A program made the translations under genes and the position numbers. Source: an uncultured Alistipes sp. (GTDB lineage: Bacteria > Bacteroidota > Bacteroidia > Bacteroidales > Rikenellaceae). Taken from it: 17,160 nt of DNA. This document shows, in pieces, positions 1 through 6,600 of the stretch. Under the pieces are notes generated by a model. It did no database searches. It had not been told where the DNA came from and was given only the letters and a program-made list of their open reading frames with translations. The DNA lies in contig CAAGLB010000084.1 of the NCBI GenBank assembly GCA_900770635.1, forward strand, positions 1 through 17,160, written 5' to 3'. Position 1 is the stretch's first letter. Every line of letters begins with the position of its first letter.

Positions 1-123
1 CGTAAACTCAATACGCTGGCTCGCAAAAATAACTCTCATTCGGATGGGGACGTTCTCAATGACGGGAACACCGTTTTTCTTACGGCTCTCCAAGGAAAAA
101 ATGATGTTTCTTTTAATGTTCAT
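1..123 (-). CDS. Tyrosine recombinase (phage integrase family), N-terminal fragment
   Basis: The minus strand reads 41 codons from ATG at 123 to the window edge without a stop, beginning MNIKRNIIFSLESRKKNG and continuing VPVIENVPIRMRVIFASQRI. This resembles the N-terminal arm-binding region of Bacteroidota tyrosine recombinases, which often open with a short basic stretch and then a beta-rich segment with an I-R-x-R-V-x-F pattern. The catalytic domain (R-H-R-Y) lies off the left edge, so activity cannot be judged. A lineage-type promoter sits directly upstream (151-181), and a tRNA-Ser 3'-end remnant lies about 160 bp upstream of the start. This is the usual place for an integrase of an element inserted in a tRNA gene. 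Family assignment rests on only 41 residues. Confidence 0.7.
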   Translation of the reverse strand, partial: MNIKRNIIFSLESRKKNGVPVIENVPIRMRVIFASQRIEFT

Positions 124-143
124 AAATTGGGTGCGTTAAAAAG

Positions 144-163
144 TTACACCCAAAATTACACCC
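144..163. repeat. Two direct repeats TTACACCC in front of the integrase
   Basis: TTACACCC occurs at 144-151 and again at 156-163, 12 bp apart, so the copies lie on about the same helical face. They overlap the -7 box of the integrase promoter. A related GCACCC-type stretch occurs at 184-189. Repeats like this beside an integrase often bind the recombinase arm domain, an excisionase or a repressor; which one applies here is inference. Confidence 0.5.
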
Positions 164-181
164 AATTTTTCATATATCAAA
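151..181 (-). promoter_or_regulatory. Integrase promoter (Bacteroidota type)
   Basis: On the minus strand, TTTG (178-181) is followed after 19 bp by TAATTTTG (151-158), a perfect match to the Bacteroidota -33/-7 pattern TTTG-N19-21-TAnnTTTG. The -7 box ends 27 bp before the integrase ATG. It is interlaced with the TTACACCC direct repeats, which suggests repression by whatever binds them. Confidence 0.6.
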
Positions 182-281
182 ATGCACCCTATGAGTTTCA
201 ATGAATTTAACAATTTTATAAACGCTTAATTTACAACAAATTGAGATTTTATGAAATTCTATGATTTCGTAAGTTCTGGAG

Positions 282-294
282 CCTCTCTCTCCGC
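282..294 (+). other. tRNA-Ser 3'-end remnant, probable attachment-site core
   Basis: CCTCTCTCTCCGC matches the 3' end of a bacterial tRNA-Ser with a GGAGAGA acceptor stem: the 3' acceptor strand TCTCTCC, then the G discriminator. No matching 5' half (GGAGAGA, D arm, anticodon arm) lies upstream, and the preceding bases do not form a T stem, so this is not a tRNA gene. A terminator follows 14 bp later, as it would behind a native tRNA. Together with the nearby divergent integrase start, the best reading is the duplicated end of a tRNA-Ser target left by site-specific integration. The exact crossover limits cannot be set without the other end. Confidence 0.5.
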
Positions 295-308
295 AAGACT
301 ACGAAGCA

Positions 309-340
309 AAAAGGTATCGATTTCTCGATACCTTTTGTTT
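309..340 (+). terminator. Intrinsic terminator behind the tRNA-Ser remnant
   Basis: A 12-bp perfect stem (309-320 with 325-336, core GGTATCGA/TCGATACC) encloses a TTTC loop and is followed by TTTTGTTTTT. The A-run on the other side makes it potentially bidirectional. It would have ended the original tRNA-Ser transcript. Confidence 0.75.
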
Positions 341-579
341 TTATACCTTTGGCGCAAGTTTACTTGCAGACGAAGGTGTGAAAACAAAGTGGGCGGCTTG
401 CCGCTTTTTGCGCAGTTGGGCTTGCATGGGCCCCTGCGGCGAGCAGAAGGGAAAGGCGTTAAACGGAGCGACCATCGGGAGCGCAGTAGCCAATCCCTCC
501 CTGAAACCATCTTTCAGAGGGTGGAAGATGTGCAAGAGCAAATATTCATAGTATTGATAACAAATAGGTTATAAACACA
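341..579 (+). other. Intergenic region, GC-richer, with several hairpins; possible structured RNA
   Basis: No convincing protein is encoded here. The stretch is clearly more GC-rich than the AT-rich DNA around it and contains four hairpins. GCAAGT/ACTTGC lies near 353-366. GCGG-CTTG-CCGC followed by five T lies at 393-409 and looks like a short terminator. CGCAG plus GGGC pair with GCCC plus CTGCG at 411-438. CCCT plus CTGAAA pair with TTTCAG plus AGGG at 495-521. I see no signature of RNase P, SRP, tmRNA or a tRNA. It could be a small RNA or a decayed mobile-element end. Confidence 0.3.
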
Positions 580-608
580 AAAATGGGAAGGCGAAAGCCT
601 TCCCATTT
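570..608 (-). terminator. Intrinsic terminator for the SH3-domain lipoprotein gene
   Basis: A perfect 12-bp stem (581-592 with 597-608, AAATGGGAAGGC/GCCTTCCCATTT) closes a GAAA tetraloop. On the minus strand the stem is followed by TTTTTGTGTTT, a good U-tract. In the plus direction the tail is weaker. Two smaller palindromes stand between it and the gene: CCAACGA/TCGTTGG at 629-647 and GGAAC-TTTT-GTTCC at 646-659. Confidence 0.75.
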
Positions 609-677
609 CTATTAAAGTTTATTGAAAGCCAACGACTTAATCGTTGGAACTTTTGTTCCTTGCGGAGAGTGTTAAGA

Positions 678-1436
678 TTACAATCTTGTGAATGTCTCGC
701 CATCATCGGCATTCATCTTCTTACCACTAACAGTGCAAGCAACAACCTCGCCGTCGGCATACACAAGAACAAGTTTATTGTGAGAGAGGCGCCAAGAGCC
801 ATTCTCGACAATACCCATAGTAGCAGAAGCACCAAATTGATGAGTAAACTTACCGTTCTTATTCACTGTAAGAGTACCTGACTCATCACCCATCCAATTG
901 CCGACAACTTCAGCTGCGCTGATATATACAGGATCGGTAGGAGTTGTCTGAAGATAAGCACTCCAAGCGTAACCCTCAATACCATTTATGCGAACCAAGC
1001 TCCACTTGCCCTCATCGCTGAGCAACTCAGCACCCTCAGGGCCGTTTGACATCTTACATACAATCTCCGAGTTGGTTGAAGGCTGTGCACGTAGGTTGAG
1101 ATAGCCGTCGTAACAATTCGAATAGACCTTAGTCAACTCTTCCACCTTAGCCTCGGCATCATCGTAGAGCTTGTCTACTGCCTTGTCTAAAATATCCTCA
1201 CATGTGTCCACATAAATATCCATGAACAACAACTCCTCATCAACGGTAAGACCATCAAGGTATCGATCAATCAGCTCATCAACCATTTCCACCTGAGCCT
1301 CCGAGCCAGACATCTCAGCCGCAGCCATCTTCTCTGCGAAGTAGATAGCCTTTTCCTTTACAGAATCAGAATTAGAACCACACGATACCATCAGTGCTGC
1401 ACAAGCAACAACCAAAATTGCAAATAACTTTTTCAT
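678..1436 (-). CDS. SH3-domain lipoprotein with a lipocalin-like C-terminal domain, function unknown
   Basis: This 252-residue protein starts with a lipoprotein signal: MKK, a hydrophobic run to residue 18, and MVSC with the lipidated Cys at 19, followed by a polar GSNSDS linker. It is therefore probably anchored to a membrane facing the periplasm. Residues 21-105 are acidic and helical. Residues 108-163 look like a bacterial SH3 (SH3b) domain: the opening pattern YLNLRAQPSTNSEIV, then a central GKWSLV strand and a terminal GYAWSAYL. SH3b domains often bind peptidoglycan peptides. Residues 176-252 (VVGNWMGDESGTLTVNKNG onward) read like a small beta-barrel of the lipocalin-like kind seen in many Bacteroidota lipoproteins. 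It has its own promoter and terminator, so it is probably monocistronic. No enzymatic motif is visible. Confidence 0.8.
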   Translation of the reverse strand: MKKLFAILVVACAALMVSCGSNSDSVKEKAIYFAEKMAAAEMSGSEAQVEMVDELIDRYLDGLTVDEELLFMDIYVDTCEDILDKAVDKLYDDAEAKVEELTKVYSNCYDGYLNLRAQPSTNSEIVCKMSNGPEGAELLSDEGKWSLVRINGIEGYAWSAYLQTTPTDPVYISAAEVVGNWMGDESGTLTVNKNGKFTHQFGASATMGIVENGSWRLSHNKLVLVYADGEVVACTVSGKKMNADDGETFTRL

Positions 1437-1470
1437 ATTTCACAGTTTTTAGAAATTAAATCAATTAGAA

Positions 1471-1502
1471 CAAAATTAGACATTATTATGCTATTTTGCA
1501 AC
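1471..1502 (-). promoter_or_regulatory. Promoter of the SH3-domain lipoprotein gene
   Basis: On the minus strand, TTG (1499-1501) is followed, with about 19 bp spacing, by TAATTTTG (1471-1478), an exact TAnnTTTG -7 box. The -7 box ends 34 bp before the ATG at 1436. The IS1595 element begins at 1510, only about 8 bp beyond the -33 element, so any activator site farther upstream has been displaced by the insertion. Confidence 0.6.
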
Positions 1503-1509
1503 TTTTAAG
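1502..1509. repeat. Left 8-bp target-site duplication of the IS
   Basis: CTTTTAAG at 1502-1509 is repeated exactly at 2665-2672 on the other side of the element. Eight base pairs is the usual duplication for the IS1595 family. A ninth base (G) also matches, which leaves a one-base ambiguity about the boundary. Confidence 0.75.
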
Positions 1510-1538
1510 GTAAATAATTAACGATTCCTACTAAAAGT
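1510..1538. repeat. Left terminal inverted repeat of the IS
   Basis: It begins GTAAATAATTAACGATTC and continues CTACTAAAAGT. The first 18 bases pair exactly with the complement of the right end. Transposase binding is expected here. Confidence 0.85.
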
Positions 1539-1576
1539 TCGGCACCGAAAAATTTTCAAAAGTCGATTATTTTTTG

Positions 1577-1584
1577 TATATTTG
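1577..1584 (+). promoter_or_regulatory. Transposase promoter -7 box
   Basis: TATATTTG fits TAnnTTTG exactly and lies 23 bp before the transposase ATG at 1608. A clear -33 TTTG is not seen at the ideal spacing; TTTTC near 1553 is the nearest. The promoter lies inside the IS, so expression moves with the element. Confidence 0.45.
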
Positions 1585-1607
1585 TTTATGAATCAATAAG
1601 TTATACA

Positions 1608-2633
1608 ATGAAGATCGACCTAACAACAATTGCAACTAATGCAGAGCGAATTTTCTACAATTTAAGATGGTGTAACGGCATCGCTTGTCCGAAGTGCGGT
1701 TCAATCCACATTTATAATCCAGAACCGTCTAAACCGCATATATGTGCCGATTGTCAAAATCGATTCACTGATACTTCGAATACGATTTTCCATTGTACCA
1801 AGTTGCCTTTGTCGAAGTGGTTGTTTGCAATATACTTCTTTGCAGAGACAACAAGAGGAGTTTCATCTTATGCCCTTGCAAGACTTATTGGTGTATCTCA
1901 AACAACGGCATGGTCAATGCTTATGAAGATTCGAACTGCACTGCAACATGATATTCAAATCCCAGATGGAGCAATTCTCGATGAGGTCTTTATCGGTGCT
2001 GATTGGAAGCGATTACCATCCTTTAAGAAGTATCAAAAGGCAACTCCACCCAATCCTGTTTGGAATCTTCAAGGAGAGGATTTACAAAAGTATTACAGGT
2101 CTGAGTTCCTTCGATTAGCATCAGAGGATAAGATGCCTGTATTGGGTATTTCAAGTCCTTTTAAGAGGTCATTAGTTTTGTTGAGTATTCCATCATCTGA
2201 CCGAAAAGAGTTCGTTAGAAATGAAATAATGAACCGTTACGGGCATTTATTGAACACTACATCGGACAATCCAAAACCACTCATCATATCTGAGCAGCAG
2301 ACGCTGGCACAGAGACCTGTGATAGTTACGGATCAAGGCAGATGTTACACATGTATCAGCGAGTTCAAAAATCAAACAGGCGACAATGTGTTCCAACATG
2401 AGGTCTGTCGGCATGATATGAATAAATATAGTAGTCCTAACGGTTACAGTTCGAACCGTCTTGAATCATCCTTTGCACATCTTAAACGAATGTGGAGAGG
2501 TACTTATCAAAGATGGACTCGCAAGTACAATCAATCATACCTCAACGAATTTGCTTGGAGGTACACCCATCGTCTTGACAATCTGCTTGACCGATTAAGA
2601 CATCTATTCGACTGCTTTGAGGTCGTGTCTTGA
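1608..2633 (+). CDS. IS1595-family transposase (ISXO2-like DDE/N)
   Basis: This 341-residue protein catalyses cut-and-paste movement of the surrounding IS. An N-terminal zinc ribbon is formed by C27-x2-C30 and C46-x2-C49 (CPKC and CADC), followed by a helical DNA-binding segment (LSKWLFAIYFFAETTRGVSS). The RNase H-like core carries D125 in AILDEVFIG (family pattern V-E-I-D-E-T), D242 in VIVTDQGRCY, and N283 in SSNRLESSFAHLKR. The segment MWRGTYQRWTRKYNQSYLNE and the terminal EFAWRYTHR match the typical IS1595 C-terminal motif. That is the complete D-D-N triad. The length is at the high end for the family because of a spacer around residues 135-230. The start is the first ATG after the -7 box. 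Confidence 0.9.
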   Translation: MKIDLTTIATNAERIFYNLRWCNGIACPKCGSIHIYNPEPSKPHICADCQNRFTDTSNTIFHCTKLPLSKWLFAIYFFAETTRGVSSYALARLIGVSQTTAWSMLMKIRTALQHDIQIPDGAILDEVFIGADWKRLPSFKKYQKATPPNPVWNLQGEDLQKYYRSEFLRLASEDKMPVLGISSPFKRSLVLLSIPSSDRKEFVRNEIMNRYGHLLNTTSDNPKPLIISEQQTLAQRPVIVTDQGRCYTCISEFKNQTGDNVFQHEVCRHDMNKYSSPNGYSSNRLESSFAHLKRMWRGTYQRWTRKYNQSYLNEFAWRYTHRLDNLLDRLRHLFDCFEVVS

Positions 2634-2635
2634 TA

Positions 2636-2664
2636 CTTTTTGGTATGAATCGTTAATTATTTAC
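2636..2664. repeat. Right terminal inverted repeat of the IS
   Basis: Read on the minus strand it begins GTAAATAATTAACGATTC and continues ATACCAAAAAGT, mirroring the left end. It starts 3 bp after the transposase stop codon. Confidence 0.85.
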
Positions 2665-2672
2665 CTTTTAAG
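2665..2672. repeat. Right 8-bp target-site duplication of the IS
   Basis: CTTTTAAG, identical to 1502-1509, directly abuts the right inverted repeat. Confidence 0.75.
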
Positions 2673-2678
2673 GGGTGA

Positions 2679-2810
2679 AAACGTAAAGTTGGAGTTACCA
2701 TTATTAAATTTACGCCAAAATTGTATCAGCAAGCTCCTCCAGGCGGTATCAGCTCTGCGGCTTTGCCATTCGAATTCTCACCCTACGTTTTGTTGTCTGT
2801 GGCCGAGTAG
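2679..2810 (+). pseudogene. Short protein-like reading frame without a start codon, possible gene remnant
   Basis: Between TGA at 2676 and TAG at 2808 lies an open frame of 43 codons with protein-like composition. It begins KRKVGVTIIKFTPKLYQQ and ends APPGGISSAALPFEFSPYVL plus LSVAE. It has no ATG, and an in-frame stop lies immediately upstream, so it is not an intact gene. The IS ends only 14 bp before it, and even with the IS removed no start appears in frame. I do not recognise the family. It may be the tail of a displaced gene or a chance frame. Confidence 0.25.
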
Positions 2811-2852
2811 AAGTCCTCGCCATAGTGAATTTAGTAATAATGGTTAAACCAT

Positions 2853-2892
2853 CTCACAACAAAGCCTGCCTAACACGATGTTAGACAGGCTT
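2853..2892 (-). terminator. Intrinsic terminator of the DksA/TraR-like gene
   Basis: A 14-position stem (2862-2875 with 2879-2892) with one mismatch and a CGA loop (AAGCCTG..TAACA / TGTTA..CAGGCTT) is followed on the minus strand by TTTGTTGTG. It lies 33 bp past the stop codon of the gene at 2926-3300. Confidence 0.7.
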
Positions 2893-2925
2893 ACTGCTTT
2901 GTATGTGTTGACACGCAATATCGAC

Positions 2926-3300
2926 CTATTTGCGGGCCTCCTTAGCTTCGATACACTCTGTGGCATGGGGAACACGCAACAAGCGCTCACGAGGAATGAG
3001 CTTGCCTGTGGTCTTGCAAATGCCGTAGGTCTTATTCTTGATGCGCACCAAGGCCATCTCGAGGTTGCGGATAAACTTAGCTTGGCGCTGTGCCAAACGG
3101 CCATACTCCTCCTTAGAGAGTGTTGTAGCACCCTCCTCCATAACCTTGAATGTAGGCGACGAATCCTCGGTGTCGTTCTCATTGCTGGTTGCTGTGCGCA
3201 ACATATCGTAGTCGGCTCTTGCCGAGGCCAACTTCTGCTCAATCAACAGGCGGAACTCCTCGAGCTCAGCGTCGTTGTAACGGGTTTTCTCCTCTGCCAT
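2926..3300 (-). CDS. TraR/DksA-family regulator with a degenerate zinc finger
   Basis: This 124-residue protein has the DksA/TraR plan. A coiled-coil-like helical region occupies residues 8-90 and contains a Ser/Asp/Glu-rich turn (NENDTEDSSPT, 40-50). A C-terminal finger module follows (YGICKTTGKLIPRERL, then RVPHATECIEAKEARK). Family members bind in the secondary channel of RNA polymerase and tune initiation, often with ppGpp. E. coli DksA has two C-x2-C pairs 21 residues apart. Here only the first Cys of each pair remains (C95, C116, exactly 21 apart), with T98 and A119 replacing the others, so zinc binding is doubtful. The coiled-coil tip acidic pair cannot be assigned by eye. It lies downstream of ileS in the same direction, 364 bp away with a terminator between, so it probably has its own promoter. 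The ileS-dksA order is common in Bacteroidota. Confidence 0.85.
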   Translation of the reverse strand: MAEEKTRYNDAELEEFRLLIEQKLASARADYDMLRTATSNENDTEDSSPTFKVMEEGATTLSKEEYGRLAQRQAKFIRNLEMALVRIKNKTYGICKTTGKLIPRERLLRVPHATECIEAKEARK

Positions 3301-3598
3301 AGTCGTTATTTTTTTAGTTTTGTCGTTATAATAATTGTAAAATTAAGCAAAAATTATGAAACACGCAAATAAAAAGTAAAAAAATGATAAAATTAAACAA
3401 CTTTGGGCATAAATAACCAATATTATCGGTAGCGCTAATTATTATATATAAAGGTGAAAAGTCGACTCATAAGGCTATTTCAATGAGTAGGAAGTAATTA
3501 ATAAAGAGTAATAATTTTCGTTGTTACTAATTAATAGGGAATTTAAAGAAATTAAGGAGTTTAGTGACATATCTACCCTATGCCACACTACTAAGCAC
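3301..3598. other. AT-rich intergenic region between ileS and the DksA/TraR-like gene
   Basis: I see no gene here. The left third must hold the promoter of the DksA-like gene; TTTATTTG near 3366-3373 (minus strand) is a weak -7 candidate. Two imperfect inverted repeats are visible: CTCAT/ATGAG around 3465-3489, and AGTAA/TTACT flanked by TAATTA on both sides around 3496-3537. The purine-rich run near 3540-3560 (aatttaaagaaattaagg type) resembles degenerate intergenic repeats often found in this lineage. Confidence 0.4.
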
Positions 3599-3638
3599 AA
3601 AAAACTCCGAATAGAAAAATTCCATTCGGAGTTTTTTT
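3599..3638 (-). terminator. Intrinsic terminator of ileS
   Basis: The stem ACTCCGAAT/ATTCGGAGT (3604-3612 with 3624-3632), extended by A-run/T-run pairing to 3599 and 3637, encloses an 11-base loop. T-runs on both strands make it bidirectional. It starts 27 bp past the ileS stop codon. Confidence 0.8.
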
Positions 3639-3664
3639 GTGGGCGTTATACCCTATTACCCGGC

Positions 3665-6600
3665 TTATGCCTTGGTAACAGCAATCTTGAGTGGTGCCTC
3701 GTCGATATCTGAGTCGACAACAAACTCGCCCTGAGGAGCCGCAACGGCCTTAACCTCAACAGCCAAGGTCTGCTGTGCGATATACTCAGCGAAGCTCTCG
3801 ATAGCTGGTGAAGTGAGCTCTGTAGCCTCGATCTCAACACGGATCTTATCGGTAACCTCGAAGCCTGACTCCTTACGGATATTCTGGATGCGGTTAACCA
3901 ACTCACGTGCCACACCCTCACGACGTAGCTCGTCGGTGATGGTGATGTCGAGAGCCACAGTGAGCTTACCCTCTGATGCTACCAACCAGCCTGGCATATC
4001 CTCCGAGGTAATCTCGAAGTCGGCAGCAGTGGTAACAAACTCGGTATCCTCAACCTTAAGGATTGTCTCGGTATTAGCCTCAACAGCGGCAATCTGCTCC
4101 TGACTAAACGATGCCACGAGGGCTGCCACCTGCTTCATATACTTACCACACTTAGCACCCAACGTCTTGAAATTAGGCTTGATGCGCTTAGTGATGATAC
4201 CTGTGGTGTCGGTGATAAGCTCGATATCCTTAACGTTAACCTCGCCCATGATGAGCTGGCGAACAGCGTCGATATGCTTAGCCATATCCTTGTCCAACAC
4301 AGGGATGATGATCTTCTGAAGTGGCTGACGCACCTTGATGTTCACCTTACGACGCAATGCAAGAACCATAGACGATGCACGCTGTGCAAGCTCCATCATC
4401 TGCTCAAGCTCGCTGTCGATAAGGCTCTCGTCGGCCTTAGGGAATGTTGATAGGTGAACACTCTCCTCGGTGTGACGACCGCTTACGGCGTTAAGGTCAC
4501 GGAAGATACGGTCGGTGATGAATGGTGCGATAGGCGCTGCAAGCATCACGACAGTCTCCAAACATGTGTAGAGTGTCTGGTATGCTGCAAGCTTATCATC
4601 AGTCATAGAGCCACCCCAGAAACGCTTACGGTTAAGGCGCACATACCAGTTAGAGAGGTTCTCGTTAACAAACTGGTCGATGCAGCGTGCCGCAGGTGTT
4701 GGATCGTAGTCCTCCAAATACTTGGTAACATCCTTAATAAGGGTGTTGAGCTCTGACAATATCCAGCGGTCGATCTCTGGGCGATCCTTAACTGCAATCT
4801 CCTTCTCAGCGCCTGTGAAGCCATCGATGTTGGCATAGAGGGCGAAGAATGAGTATGTGTTGTACAATGTACCGAAGAACTTACGACGACACTCGTCAAC
4901 GCCATCAACGTCGAATTTGAGGTTGTCCCATGGCTGCGAGTTAGAGATCATGTACCAACGTGTAGCGTCGGCACCATACTTCTTCAATACCTCGAATGGA
5001 TCTACTGCATTACCCAAGCGCTTAGACATCTTGTTACCATTCTTGTCGAGTACCAAGCCGTTAGAGATGATATTCTTGAATGCCACAGAGTCGAAGAGCA
5101 TTGTTGCAATAGCGTGTAGTGTATAGAACCAACCACGTGTCTGATCAACACCCTCAGCGATGAAGTCGGCAGGATAGATCTGGTCGAAGCCCTCCTTGTT
5201 CTCGAATGGGTAGTGTACCTGAGCGTATGGCATAGCACCTGAGTCGAACCATACGTCGATGAGGTCTGGCTCACGGCGCATAGGCTCGCCCTTAGCCGAT
5301 ACCAACACGATGTTGTCTACATAAGGACGGTGAAGGTCGATGTTGTCGGTCGAGTAGTTCTCTTTCGACATGTCGCCAACGACAAAATTCTTGTATGGAT
5401 TTTCGCTCATTACGCCTGCTGCGACAGCCTTCTCGATCTCGGCGATAAGCTCCTCAACAGAGCCTATGCACTTGAGCTCTGAGCGGTCCTCGGTAGCCCA
5501 GATTGGGAGTGGAGTACCCCAGAAGCGTGAACGTGAGAGGTTCCAGTCGTTGATGTTCTCGAGCCACTTACCGAAACGACCAGTACCTGTACTCTCTGGC
5601 TTCCAGTAGATGGTCTTGTTGAGATCCATCATGCGCTCACGAAGTGCTGTGGTGCGAATAAACCATGAGTCGAGTGGGTAGTACAACACAGGCTTATCGG
5701 TACGCCAGCAGTGAGGATAGTTGTGGGTGTGCTTCTCAATTTTGAACACCTTGTTCGACTCCTTGAGCTTGATAGAGATGTAGATGTCGAGGTTCTCGGC
5801 AGCTGTGGCAGCCTTCTCGTCATAGCGACCATCAACGGTAAACTGAGGATCATAAGCGTTCTTCACGAAGCGGCCCTCATACTCGTTGTATGCCGAATCA
5901 ACACACTCGGCATTGAACTTCTCGTCGAGCTCCTCACGAAGATAGAACTTACCTGTGAAGTCAACCATAGGACGTGTCTCGCCACGCTTGTTGATCATGA
6001 ACAACGATGGGATGCCTGCCTGGCGTGCTACAAAGGCATCATCGGCACCAAATGTAGGTGCGATATGCACGATACCTGTACCATCCTCAACAGTAACATA
6101 GTCGCCAAGGATCACACGGAATGCCTTGTCCGCAGCCTCCTTCCAGTTGCCCTGCTCGTCAGCCTCAACAGGCTTAACCCAAGGCAAGAGCTGCTCGTAG
6201 TGCATACCCTCGAGATCCGTTCCCTTCCACTTGCCAACAACCTCGAATGGGATAACCTTGTCGCCAGCTTTGTAGCTATCCAACGCCAACTCCTCGCCCT
6301 TCTTGTTGAAAATTGAGTAGAGCAAAGGCTCAGCAACAACGGCTGTAATCTTCTCCGAGGTATAAGGGTTGTAAGAGCGTACAGCAACATAGTCGTACTT
6401 AGGACCTACGCAGAGTGCGGTGTTTGATGGCAATGTCCAAGGTGTTGTTGTCCAAGCCAAGAACACAGGAGTACCCCAGCCCTCCATCTCCTTCTTAGGC
6501 TCAAGGATGCGGAACTGAGCCGTACAAGTTGTGTCCTTAACATCACGATAGCAACCAGGCTGGTTGAGCTCGTGTGTTGAAAGACCTGTACCTGCCGCTG

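Larger units (their letters stand above)
1510..2664 (+). mobile_element. Complete insertion sequence, IS1595 family (1155 bp)
   Basis: The element consists of a single transposase gene between two terminal inverted repeats of about 28 bp. The outer 18 bp (GTAAATAATTAACGATTC) are identical at both ends; the rest differ at two positions and by one A. An identical CTTTTAAG flanks both ends. The transposase is full length with catalytic residues in place, and the near-identical ends and exact duplication indicate a recent, probably still mobile insertion. There are no passenger genes. It entered the gap between the divergent neighbourhoods of the lipoprotein gene and the DksA-like gene. The TGA of the transposase lies just before the right repeat. 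Confidence 0.88.

Noticed and set aside
271..297. Complete tRNA-Ser gene
   Set aside because: Only the last 13 bases fit; the preceding T stem does not pair and no acceptor 5' strand, D arm or anticodon arm exists upstream.
251..574. Overlapping reading frames on both strands across 251-574
   Set aside because: They run through the tRNA remnant, a strong terminator and GC-rich hairpins, and the translations have no domain-like pattern.
2617..2847. 76-codon frame spanning the end of the transposase gene and the IS right end
   Set aside because: It starts inside the transposase in another frame, crosses the inverted repeat and has an unlikely composition; a shadow frame.
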